Below are positions 1 to 6,768 of a DNA stretch of 11,275 nucleotides, in pieces; the stretch's first letter is position 1; each line of letters starts with the position of its first letter. The DNA is from Rhizobium sp. LCM 4573 (GTDB taxonomy: Bacteria > Pseudomonadota > Alphaproteobacteria > Rhizobiales > Rhizobiaceae), in the NCBI RefSeq assembly GCF_001854865.1, contig NZ_MDDW01000026.1, forward strand, positions 577,264 to 588,538, in the 5' to 3' direction. Made by a program: the position numbers and the translations under genes. The notes under the pieces were generated by a model. It saw nothing but the letters and a program-made list of their open reading frames with translations, had not been told where the DNA came from and searched no databases.

Positions 1-1
1 A

Positions 2-595
2 GCCGCCCTCAATGTCCTACCGACCCTCACCTCGGAATTCGCGCGCCGCTACCCCGGTGTCAATCTCATCCTCCACGAGATGATTTCCGCCGAGCAAGTG
101 GAAGCATTGCGGGCCGGCCGCATACAGATCGGTCTGCTGCGCCCTGTCTTCGATGACGAGGATTTCGAAACCGCTCTGCTGCTGCGTGAGCCTTACGTCG
201 TTGCCCTATCGGCAGGCCACCAACTGGCAGCGTCGAAAATGATCAAGCTCGAGGAACTGGCCGACGAAGGTCTCATCACGACCCGGCGAATCAAAGCCCG
301 CTACGTGCAAGGAAACTTCCAGCCTTATTTCAAAAGGGCGGGAGTTCAATTGAAGGTTGTCCAGGAGGTCAACGAACTGCATGCTATCCTGGGTCTGGTT
401 GCTGGTGGTCTTGGGATTGCTCTGTTTCCTCACTCGATCACGAAATTGCAGCTTGAGGGGGTGGTTTACAAGCCCCTCCATGCCGATCACTCGCCTATGG
501 CGGAAATGCTCATCGCCAAGCGATCTGACGACAGCAGCGCAACGAGTATGCGTTTCATGGAAATGGCGAGGAGGTTTTTCGCCAAGCCTAATTAA
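2..595 (+). CDS. LysR-type transcriptional regulator, C-terminal part (5' end outside window)
   Basis: The reading frame is open from base 2 and ends with TAA at 593-595. About 197 residues are visible, all in the effector-binding (periplasmic-binding-protein-like) domain of LysR regulators; the N-terminal winged helix-turn-helix lies off the left edge. The recognisable parts are the opening strand and helix (NVLPTLTSEFARRYPGV), the IGLLRP strand at about residues 41-46 of the fragment, and the hallmark GLVAGGLGIALFPHSI near the C-terminus. LysR proteins bind DNA as tetramers and respond to a small-molecule inducer. They often control a divergent neighbouring gene, which would lie left of this window, so the target and inducer cannot be named. 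An internal ATG at base 80 is not the start, because domain sequence continues upstream of it. The family call is firm; the subtype is not. Confidence 0.9.
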   Translation, partial: AALNVLPTLTSEFARRYPGVNLILHEMISAEQVEALRAGRIQIGLLRPVFDDEDFETALLLREPYVVALSAGHQLAASKMIKLEELADEGLITTRRIKARYVQGNFQPYFKRAGVQLKVVQEVNELHAILGLVAGGLGIALFPHSITKLQLEGVVYKPLHADHSPMAEMLIAKRSDDSSATSMRFMEMARRFFAKPN

Positions 596-729
596 CGAGG
601 TCATTCGTAAGCACGAAAATAAACCCTCAACTGTCGATGCAAATTAACCACAAAGGTCGAGCCACCTGCAGCGCGTTTGAACCGCGTCACAAACAATAAA
701 AAAATCAACCTTGCAATTGGAACGCATAT

Positions 730-747
730 CCATCATTGCAATGATGG
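730..747. promoter_or_regulatory. Perfect 18-bp palindrome, possible operator
   Basis: CCATCATTGCAATGATGG equals its own reverse complement over all 18 bases. The centre TTGCAA (736-741) recurs at 711-716, 25 bp upstream, inside TTGCAATT. A gapless symmetric site fits binding by a dimeric regulator. It has no T-run after it, so a terminator is unlikely. No regulator can be assigned from sequence alone. Confidence 0.35.
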
Positions 748-760
748 TTCACCGAAGAAA

Positions 761-785
761 AGCAACTCAGCTTCTCTGAGCTGCT
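761..785. terminator. Hairpin, possible bidirectional terminator
   Basis: AGCAACTCAG and CTGAGCTGCT form a 10-bp stem with one A-C mismatch and a 5-base loop (CTTCT). On the plus strand it is followed by AAGTTTTGCG, with a short T-run; on the minus strand by TTTCTTCGG. It lies between the 3' end of lysR (+) and the 3' end of the possible minus-strand ORF at 816-959, where a shared terminator is expected. The T-runs are weak, so termination is inferred. Confidence 0.35.
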
Positions 786-815
786 AAGTTTTGCGCGCCT
801 TCAAGGTGTACAGGT

Positions 816-959
816 CTAGTCGTCGCGATAGCGGCGATAGAATTTTCGCTCCAGGAAGATTGAGAGATCAACGGGCGGGCGTCGTGCTTCACGTGCAGCC
901 TGCCACATCCTATACCGCCTACGCGCGGCCTTCAGCGAAATACCCATCAAATCCGCCAT
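816..959 (-). CDS. Possible small basic protein, 47 residues
   Basis: A minus-strand frame begins with ATG (bases 959-957) and ends with TAG at 816-818. An in-frame stop lies just upstream of the start. The product is strongly basic: by count 13 Lys/Arg against 6 Asp/Glu. It has an arginine-rich helix-like first half (KAARRRYRMWQAAREARR) and an aromatic/basic tail (FLERKFYRRYRDD). It has no signal peptide or membrane segment. No family is recognised, and the start lacks a good Shine-Dalgarno sequence, so this may be a gene remnant or a chance ORF. The protein-like tail and the hairpin downstream at 761-785 are the arguments for it. Confidence 0.3.
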   Translation of the reverse strand: MADLMGISLKAARRRYRMWQAAREARRPPVDLSIFLERKFYRRYRDD

Positions 960-1231
960 CGATCATGAGGCTACAGGCATCAGCGAGACTGCCCAGCATC
1001 AGGAATATGCCCTGTGAACCGACCACCGTCCCGTCGCCAGCAACCTTCGAAGTGGTATATATTCCGCTCAAATCGTTCTGGATCAGCCTTGATAGAATCA
1101 GGAAGATGCCCTAAAGATTTAGCCGCTTTGGGAGGAGCTTTACCCTTCCGTGCGTAGCACGCGATTCTTCATCTCATAACCCCCGTCTTCCTGGATAATT
1201 TTGTCCAGATCAGTGATTTTGGAATAAAACC

Positions 1232-3085
1232 GTGAGCAGCGATGCGACAGTTCGCGCCGCGAAGCTATCGACTTCGCTTGCGCTTGTGAATGCGGCAGGC
1301 TGGGGCAAGGGCCTTTCGATCCTGACCCGCATCACCGTCATGGCCTTCCGCCATCCCTGGCAATCGGGCTTTGCGATCGGCGCGACCCTTGTTGCGTCCA
1401 CCTTCCAGTTGATGATCCCGCAGCTTCTCGGCCAGGCAGTCGATCACACGCAGGTGGTTTTGACGGGCGGCGGTGCCGGCCAAGCCGCACAGGACGCACT
1501 ACTGACAACCGCCCTTCTCCTGCTTGGCGCAAGCGTGTTGCGTGGCATCTTCACGCTGATCCAGAACTATTACAGCGAGGCTGTCGGCCACCACATGGGC
1601 TATCGGTTGAGGCTGGCCTGTTACGAGAAGATCCAGCGCCTCTCCTTCAGTTTCCACGACAGCATGCATTCGGGTGACCTGATCACGATTGGTCTTCTCG
1701 ATCTCGAAGGCGTGCGCATGTATTTCTCGACCGCCTTGGTGCGCATGATCCTGCTCACCATGCTGATCGGCATCGGCGCCTATCTCCTCCTCTCGACCGA
1801 TCTCGTGCTCGGCCTTCTGGCATTGAGCTTCGTGCCTTTCGTCGGCTGGCGCTCCTCGGTCACGCAGCTTCGTCTACGCGCCACCTGGCTCGACCTGCAG
1901 GAGCGGCTTTCGGTTCTGACCCGGGTCATGGAGGAAAACCTCGGCGGTATCCGGGTTGTGCGCGCCTTTGCCGCCCAGGAACACGAACTCGACAAGTTCG
2001 AAACCGCCTCGAAGAGCGCGCTTTCGCTTGCGCATCAGCGCGTCGGCATCCGCGTGGCGAACACCAGCGCCATGACCTTTTCCTTCTTCGCGGCCATGGG
2101 CCTCGTTCTCTGGGTCGGCGGCGGCAAGGTGATGGCTGGCGAAATGACGGTGGGCACGCTCACCTCCTTCCTCACCTTCATGACCATCCTGCAGATGCCG
2201 GTGCGCCAGCTCGGGCTGATGGTGAACGCGTTTGCCCGCGCCTCGACCTGCGGCGCCCGCCTTTTCGAGCTGCTCGACCTCGACATCGCCATTAAGGACG
2301 AGAAGGACGCCAAGGATTTGAAGGTCACCGACGGCACGCTGCGTTTCGAACACGTGAACTTCGCTTATCCGAGTGCCGAAACGCACCAGGTGCTGACGGA
2401 TATCACCTTCGAAGCGAGGCGCGGCGAGACGATCGGCATCGTCGGCCCGCCCGGCAGCGGCAAGTCCACGCTCGCCCATCTGATCCCTCGCTTCTACGAC
2501 GTCACCGGCGGCAGGATCACCATCGACGGGCAGGATATCCGCCATGCCACGCTGCAATCGCTGCGCCGCTCGGTCGCGGTCGTGCAGCAGGATTCCTTCC
2601 TGTTCACCACGACGATCGAGAACAACATCGCCTATGGCGACCCCTGGGCCAAGGACGCCCGCATCGAACGCGCCAGCGAAAGCGCTCAGCTCCATAATTA
2701 TGTGCTCGGCCTGCCGACCGGTTACGGCACGGTGGTCGGCGAGCGCGGCGTCTCGCTTTCCGGCGGCCAGCGCCAGCGGCTTTCGATCGCCCGCGCGCTG
2801 ATGCTCAAGCCCGCCGTGATGGTCTTCGACGACTCGACCGCGGCGATCGACGCCGGCACTGAACAGCGCATCCGAAGCGCTATGCGCAGATACGCCGCCG
2901 ATCGCGTGACGATCATCGTAGCCCACCGTTTGAGCTCGCTCATGCATGCGGACCAGATCCTGTTCATGGAAAACGGCCGCATCGTCGAAAGCGGGACGCA
3001 TGACAAGTTACTGGCGCTCGGCGGGCGCTACAAGGCGCTTTACGATCTGCAGGTCCGCCCCGGCGACGAAGCGCTGACGGCCTGA
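1232..3085 (+). CDS. ABC exporter half-transporter, subunit 1 (MsbA/MdlB-like, degenerate catalytic site)
   Basis: This 617-residue protein fuses an N-terminal six-helix exporter domain (about residues 40-325, hydrophobic runs near 46-66, 88-110, 165-205 and 275-325) to a C-terminal ATPase domain (about 365-605). Motifs: Walker A GPPGSGKST at 405-413, Q-loop Gln 453, signature LSGGQ at 509-513, Walker B VMVFD at 529-533, H-loop His 565. The residue after Walker B, normally the catalytic Glu, is Asp (D534, codon GAC at 2831). This is known from the weak-ATPase subunit of heterodimeric exporters such as TM287/288 and LmrCD. Start: GTG at 1232, with GGAA 8-11 bases upstream; no better in-frame start is evident. 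It would act in the inner membrane together with the next gene's product, 14 bp downstream. Substrate is unknown; multidrug, lipid or peptide export are possible. Confidence 0.93.
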   Translation: MSSDATVRAAKLSTSLALVNAAGWGKGLSILTRITVMAFRHPWQSGFAIGATLVASTFQLMIPQLLGQAVDHTQVVLTGGGAGQAAQDALLTTALLLLGASVLRGIFTLIQNYYSEAVGHHMGYRLRLACYEKIQRLSFSFHDSMHSGDLITIGLLDLEGVRMYFSTALVRMILLTMLIGIGAYLLLSTDLVLGLLALSFVPFVGWRSSVTQLRLRATWLDLQERLSVLTRVMEENLGGIRVVRAFAAQEHELDKFETASKSALSLAHQRVGIRVANTSAMTFSFFAAMGLVLWVGGGKVMAGEMTVGTLTSFLTFMTILQMPVRQLGLMVNAFARASTCGARLFELLDLDIAIKDEKDAKDLKVTDGTLRFEHVNFAYPSAETHQVLTDITFEARRGETIGIVGPPGSGKSTLAHLIPRFYDVTGGRITIDGQDIRHATLQSLRRSVAVVQQDSFLFTTTIENNIAYGDPWAKDARIERASESAQLHNYVLGLPTGYGTVVGERGVSLSGGQRQRLSIARALMLKPAVMVFDDSTAAIDAGTEQRIRSAMRRYAADRVTIIVAHRLSSLMHADQILFMENGRIVESGTHDKLLALGGRYKALYDLQVRPGDEALTA

Positions 3086-3092
3086 GGGAGGA
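3086..3092 (+). promoter_or_regulatory. Ribosome-binding site that sets the start of ABC subunit 2
   Basis: GGGAGGA lies seven bases before ATG at 3100. It is only one base from the alternative TTG at 3094, which is too close. ATG 3100 is therefore preferred. Confidence 0.75.
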
Positions 3093-3099
3093 ATTGCAG

Positions 3100-5001
3100 A
3101 TGGCCGAGGAACTGGAAACCGAGCGTGCCGACGTTCGCGAAGACGGCAGGCGCCCTCCCCGCGCGGTCGTCGGTTCGCACCGCATCGAAGAGGAGATCTT
3201 CGGCAAGGTTTTCGACGGCAATATCATCAAACGCATCTGGGCCTTCGTGCGCCCCTACCGCGTGAAGATCTACTGGGCCGTGGTGGCGGTGCTGACCTTT
3301 ACCGCCATGCAGCTCCTGGTTCCGCTGATCATCCGCTACGCGATCGACCACGGCATGCAGCCGGGCAGCGTCGATCACAGCGTGCTCACCTGGTCGATCG
3401 TCGCCTTCCTGGTGGCGATCCTGGTCAATTTCGGCGCAAGCTATGTGCAGGAAACCCTCGTCGGCAACGTCGCCGAGGACGTGCTCTTCGACATCCGCAA
3501 GGCGATGTTCGCGCATCTGCAGCGCGTCTCGCTGTCCTGGATGGACAAGACGGAAGTCGGCCGGCTGATGTCGCGTCTGCAGGGCGACGTGAACTCGATG
3601 CAGGAATTCCTCGAAACCTCGGTGCTTTCAGTTGGCGATATCGCCCTGCTTTTCGGCATCGTTTTCGTCATGCTCTATCTCGACCTGAAGCTCGGCCTGC
3701 TGACGCTCTCGGCGCTTCCCGTGCTCTTCGTCGTCCGCATCTTCTGGCTGCCGCGCGCCCGAAAGTCCTTCATGGCGGCGCATGAGACGAATTCCGTGGC
3801 GAATGGCGCACTCGCCGAGGCGATCCATGGCGTTCGCGCCGTGCAGAGCATGGACCGCGAGCGCGTCAACTTCACGCTCTACGACGACAAGGCGCGCGCC
3901 AATCTGAAAACCCATCTCACCGCTGCGAAGTATGCGCAGGTCATGGTGCCGATCGTGGATTCGCTGACCGGCCTCGCCATGGCGCTCGTGATCGTGGTCG
4001 GCGGCGCGCGCGTGCTGGACCAGGAGCTTGACGTCGGTGTCATGATCGCCTTCCTCTTTTATATCCAGCGCTTCTTCGATCCGATCCGTTCGCTGACCCT
4101 GCAATACTCCGTCATGCAGCGCGCCATGGCTTCGGGCCAGAGGTTGACGGATGTGCTGGACGTGCCGGTCGACATCAAGGACGCGCCGGATGCCAAGGTG
4201 CTTTCACCCGACATGGATGGTTCGGTGGAGTTCCGCGACGTCGTCTTCGGCTACAATCCGAAGCATCCGGTGCTGAAGCATGTAAGCTTCAAGGTGAACC
4301 CCGGCGAAACCGTCGCACTCGTCGGCCCGACGGGTTCCGGCAAGTCGAGCTGCATGTCGCTGATCCATCGTTTCTACGAGGTTCAGGGGGGCCAGGTTCT
4401 GGTCGGTGGTCACGACGTGCGCGACCTCACGCAGGATTCGCTCGGCCGCCAGATCGCCATGGTGCTGCAGGAACCCTTCCTCTTCACCGGAACGGTGTTC
4501 GAGAACATCCGGTATCACAAGACCGACGCGACCCGCGAACAGGTGATCGAGGCGGCCAAGGCCGTCGGCGCCCATGATTTCATCATGCGCCTGCCCGACG
4601 GTTACGAGAACATTCTCGGGCAGCGCGGCGGCAATCTTTCGCTCGGGCAGCGGCAGCTCATCAGCTTTGCCCGCGCGCTGGTGGCGGACGCAAAAATCCT
4701 CGTGCTCGACGAAGCGACCGCCAATATCGACAGCTATACGGAAATGCTGATCCAGAAAGCATTGGTGAAACTGCTCGAGGGCCGCACCGGCCTGGTCATC
4801 GCCCACCGCCTTGCGACGATCCGCGAGGCGGACCGCATCATCGTGCTGCAGAATGGCGAACTAGTCGAAAGCGGCAATCACCATGAGCTAATGGAGAACG
4901 GCAAGCTCTATTCCAGGCTCTACAATCTCAACTACGCCTCCTTTGACGACATACCGGATGACATTGTCTCCGAGAAAGAAGCTGAAGTTTCGACAACGTA
5001 G
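3100..5001 (+). CDS. ABC exporter half-transporter, subunit 2 (MsbA/MdlB-like, non-canonical signature)
   Basis: This 633-residue protein has a hydrophilic N-terminus of about 50 residues, six predicted membrane helices (about 54-80, 96-118, 176-218, 281-330) and a C-terminal ATPase domain (about 375-615). Motifs: Walker A GPTGSGKSS at 409-417, Q-loop Gln 457, signature LSLGQ at 513-517 instead of LSGGQ, Walker B ILVLD with canonical catalytic Glu 538, H-loop His 569. Its intact Glu and altered signature complement the Asp and intact signature of subunit 1. In a heterodimer this gives one competent and one degenerate ATP site. The gap of 14 bp to the upstream gene and the shared strand indicate one operon. 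The C-terminal tail after residue 610 is acidic. No terminator was recognised after the TAG at 4999-5001. Confidence 0.93.
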   Translation: MAEELETERADVREDGRRPPRAVVGSHRIEEEIFGKVFDGNIIKRIWAFVRPYRVKIYWAVVAVLTFTAMQLLVPLIIRYAIDHGMQPGSVDHSVLTWSIVAFLVAILVNFGASYVQETLVGNVAEDVLFDIRKAMFAHLQRVSLSWMDKTEVGRLMSRLQGDVNSMQEFLETSVLSVGDIALLFGIVFVMLYLDLKLGLLTLSALPVLFVVRIFWLPRARKSFMAAHETNSVANGALAEAIHGVRAVQSMDRERVNFTLYDDKARANLKTHLTAAKYAQVMVPIVDSLTGLAMALVIVVGGARVLDQELDVGVMIAFLFYIQRFFDPIRSLTLQYSVMQRAMASGQRLTDVLDVPVDIKDAPDAKVLSPDMDGSVEFRDVVFGYNPKHPVLKHVSFKVNPGETVALVGPTGSGKSSCMSLIHRFYEVQGGQVLVGGHDVRDLTQDSLGRQIAMVLQEPFLFTGTVFENIRYHKTDATREQVIEAAKAVGAHDFIMRLPDGYENILGQRGGNLSLGQRQLISFARALVADAKILVLDEATANIDSYTEMLIQKALVKLLEGRTGLVIAHRLATIREADRIIVLQNGELVESGNHHELMENGKLYSRLYNLNYASFDDIPDDIVSEKEAEVSTT

Positions 5002-5284
5002 AAATAGCTAAGCCGTTGCGTTGATGAAACTCTCTCTCGACCGTCGGCTTCCAAACCCCACCTTAGGCGAATTCGCTAGCGACGATCGTGTGAGAACGAG
5101 GCGAAATGCAATCCTACTGGAAGCACATCCGCAGCCTGTGGCTCTCTACATTGTGCCGCCCGAACGCCGACGATTAGTTCGAGCCATCGCTCAAAAGATG
5201 ATCGAGGCGCCCTCTGGCCACGTCCTCATGAATCTTGCGCGTGGTAGAAGGCAACATGCCGCCATTACCAATTCAAGAAGACAA
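5002..5284. other. Gap between exporter operon and accessory cluster
   Basis: This stretch of about 280 bases separates the plus-strand exporter operon from the 3' end of the minus-strand cluster. It holds one doubtful plus-strand ORF (5024-5296) and a short 10-bp palindrome GCGAATTCGC at 5067-5076. No clear transcription terminator, repeat boundary or attachment site was seen, though the change from core-like to accessory genes falls here. Confidence 0.5.
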
Positions 5285-5296
5285 CTATTCGTCTGA
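5024..5296 (+). CDS. Doubtful hypothetical ORF, 90 residues
   Basis: ATG at 5024 (or TTG at 5021) opens a 90-codon frame ending TGA at 5294-5296. It has no Shine-Dalgarno sequence, signal peptide or recognised motif. The product is basic, with a mid-section EAHPQPVALYIVPPERRR and a helix-like stretch after it. Its 3' end overlaps by 12 bp, tail to tail, with the better supported minus-strand gene ending at 5285. It could be a chance ORF or the remains of an older gene. Confidence 0.2.
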   Translation: MKLSLDRRLPNPTLGEFASDDRVRTRRNAILLEAHPQPVALYIVPPERRRLVRAIAQKMIEAPSGHVLMNLARGRRQHAAITNSRRQLFV

Positions 5297-5506
5297 TACA
5301 TCCTGGAGGAGTCCGTCATAGACCTCCAGCAGCGCATTGGTGATCGCCTGCCCAAGCGCATTGCCCGCAAGGCGAACCTCGTCTTCCGTGCCGTCACGGG
5401 CTGTCCTGGCAAGTTCGAAACCTTGCTCACTGACGATCTGCTTGGCGACTTCAATTGCCCAAAGGCCGAAGTCACCCCGGTTCTTGATTATGATTACGTC
5501 TTCCAT
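5285..5506 (-). CDS. Acidic hypothetical protein, 73 residues, in ardC-toprim cluster
   Basis: ATG (bases 5506-5504) is preceded by GGAG with a five-base spacer, which is why this start is preferred over TTG at 5530. The stop is TAG at 5285-5287. The product is acidic: 15 Asp/Glu against 6 Lys/Arg by count. It looks like a compact alpha/beta fold: a short hydrophobic strand (VIII, residues 4-7), a helix (about 15-36), an acidic turn (DGTEDE, 38-43) and a long helix (about 44-68). No signal peptide or membrane segment. No named family is recognised. It is the last gene of the minus-strand cluster, 199 bp after the Toprim gene, so it may be co-transcribed or have its own promoter. A DNA-mimic or protein-inhibitor role would fit the neighbours and the charge, but this is inference only. 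Confidence 0.65.
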   Translation of the reverse strand: MEDVIIIKNRGDFGLWAIEVAKQIVSEQGFELARTARDGTEDEVRLAGNALGQAITNALLEVYDGLLQDVSDE

Positions 5507-5705
5507 CGTCACTCCGACCGGTTGCCACAACGCTGTCTATACTGGCGGACGGATCAATGCCAGGTCCGCGCTAGAGATGCATGTTGCGGCCTTGTGGCGC
5601 CCAGGAAAGGTTTCCGAGAGGCCTGGAGGGGGCGGTCGCAACGATGGCTGACCCGCTAAAGGCTCGTCCGCCCCAACACGGCGCTTACTCTCCGCCCTTG
5701 CCGCA

Positions 5706-6746
5706 TCATCGGCCGGGAAGAAAGGCCATTGCATCTTCAGGCGCGAGCTGTCCGCGCAGGGTGGCCGTCAGCCGGTCAGGACCAAGCTGGCCCAAATCCT
5801 CGTTGAAGTCGCCCAGTTCGGGGAGAAGAACAAATGGGAGTATCCCGAGGGCCCGCGCGCGGCCGCTCAACCGCTCGATGGCCCGCCGCCCGGCGGCATC
5901 CGCATCAGCGGCGATATATAGACGCAGGCACTCACCTGGCGGCTGGAAAGCCGCCAGGTGAGTGGCGCTGAGTCCGGCCACCATCGCCATGTCGGGCATA
6001 ACTTGCGATAGCGACAATATGGATTCGAGCCCCTCACCCGCCGCGATGACTCTCACAGGAGAAGCAGCCGGGAAATGGAAGCGCACGCCATTGCCGAGCA
6101 GGCAGCCGAGTGCGCGACGCGGATTTTCGACCTTCGCCTTGCCACCCCCGTCGGGATCAAGCCAGGTGCGATGCACGCCCGTGATTGCACCTGTATGGTC
6201 GGTGACGGCCGCAATCAGCGCCGGATAACTGGTTGTCCGCCCGGTTGTCAGATCGCGGCAAAAACAGGACGGATGAAAGCGCAACGCCGGATGGACTGAA
6301 GCCCGCAGGATGCTCCGTTGACGCAGGTAGCCATCGGCAAGCGTGCCTCCGAGGGCCTGCGTTGTCCGGAACAGACGCTGTGCCCGCTCCATTGCTGATC
6401 GGCGGACTGACGCAAAACCGCCCGCCTCATCCGCGTGAGGCACCTCGGGTCGAACTTGCGGCAAGCTCAGGAAATATCGCGCCTCCTCAGCCACGTCACG
6501 GAAGTCGGGGAGACTGCGGGCTTCCCGGATAAGGTCGAGAAGGTCACCAAACTGACCTGTCGCCGCATCCACCCATTTGCCGGCACGCGGGCCGGTCAGG
6601 CGGACATAGAGCGATCCACCTTTGCTGTTGGCGACATCTCCGACAATCCAGTAATTGCCGGCGCGATGGCCGGACGAGAGATAATATCGGCACGCCGCTT
6701 CGGCATTTTGCGCGAGACGGTTTGCCAGTTCTGAAGCGGATAACAT
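5706..6746 (-). CDS. Toprim domain protein (primase-like, plasmid/mobile-element type)
   Basis: The 346-residue protein has an N-terminal region typical of plasmid Toprim proteins: RYYLSSGHRAGNYWIVGDV (about 20-38) and GKWVDAATGQFGDLLDLI (about 56-73). A middle domain contains TGVHRTWLDPDG (about 189-200). The C-terminal Toprim domain has the conserved Glu in AGEGLES (E238) and the DxD in AADADAAG (D281, D283), so the metal-binding residues are present. Toprim domains catalyse nucleotidyl transfer or strand cleavage in primases and topoisomerases; this family, often annotated Toprim or VirE-like, is inferred to act in replication of mobile DNA. ATG 6746 is chosen because GGAGG lies seven bases upstream; TTG 6752 is too close to it. 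It starts 22 bp after ardC, so the two are probably one transcript. A perfect 16-bp hairpin lies within its coding sequence (5929-5964). Confidence 0.88.
   Translation of the reverse strand: MLSASELANRLAQNAEAACRYYLSSGHRAGNYWIVGDVANSKGGSLYVRLTGPRAGKWVDAATGQFGDLLDLIREARSLPDFRDVAEEARYFLSLPQVRPEVPHADEAGGFASVRRSAMERAQRLFRTTQALGGTLADGYLRQRSILRASVHPALRFHPSCFCRDLTTGRTTSYPALIAAVTDHTGAITGVHRTWLDPDGGGKAKVENPRRALGCLLGNGVRFHFPAASPVRVIAAGEGLESILSLSQVMPDMAMVAGLSATHLAAFQPPGECLRLYIAADADAAGRRAIERLSGRARALGILPFVLLPELGDFNEDLGQLGPDRLTATLRGQLAPEDAMAFLPGR
5929..5964. repeat. Perfect 16-bp inverted repeat with 4-nt loop inside the Toprim gene
   Basis: CACTCACCTGGCGGCT (5929-5944) and AGCCGCCAGGTGAGTG (5949-5964) are exact reverse complements separated by GGAA (TTCC on the coding strand). 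It covers codons for THLAAFQPPGEC, just upstream of the DxD motif of the Toprim domain, and does not break the frame. It would form a very stable RNA hairpin or DNA cruciform. No T-run follows, so it is not a classical terminator. Confidence 0.85.
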
Positions 6747-6768
6747 GGACAAGCCTCCTTCACTGAGA

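Larger units (their letters stand above)
596..1231. other. Long intergenic region between lysR and the ABC exporter operon
   Basis: This 636-base stretch has no convincing large gene. It holds a perfect 18-bp palindrome (730-747), a hairpin (761-785), a possible 47-codon minus-strand ORF (816-959), and a near-identical 16-bp direct repeat (998-1013 and 1097-1112, one mismatch, 99 bp apart). A plus-strand ORF at 791-1114 has no family resemblance and no ribosome-binding site. The promoter of the exporter operon should lie in the last 200 bases, but no good -35/-10 pair was found. The part at 640-760 is more AT-rich than the genes around it. Confidence 0.6.

Noticed and set aside
791..1114. 107-codon plus-strand ORF
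   Set aside because: No Shine-Dalgarno sequence, no recognised motif and unusual composition. The minus strand of the same stretch looks at least as protein-like, so it is not called a gene.
1191..1208. Short inverted repeat CTGGA...TCCAG before the exporter operon
   Set aside because: Five-base arms with an eight-base loop occur often by chance, and no promoter element lines up with it.
1874..3001. 375-codon minus-strand ORF
   Set aside because: It lies entirely antisense to the first exporter gene, whose domain motifs are clear. Long antisense frames are common in GC-rich genes, and its product has no recognisable motif.
5067..5076. 10-bp palindrome GCGAATTCGC
   Set aside because: A palindrome this short is expected by chance in a window of this size, and nothing around it supports a site.
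5601..5626. CCAGG...CCTGG repeat with inner GGAAA/TTTCC, considered as a terminator after the Toprim gene
   Set aside because: Arms are short and compete with each other, and no T-run follows on the minus strand.
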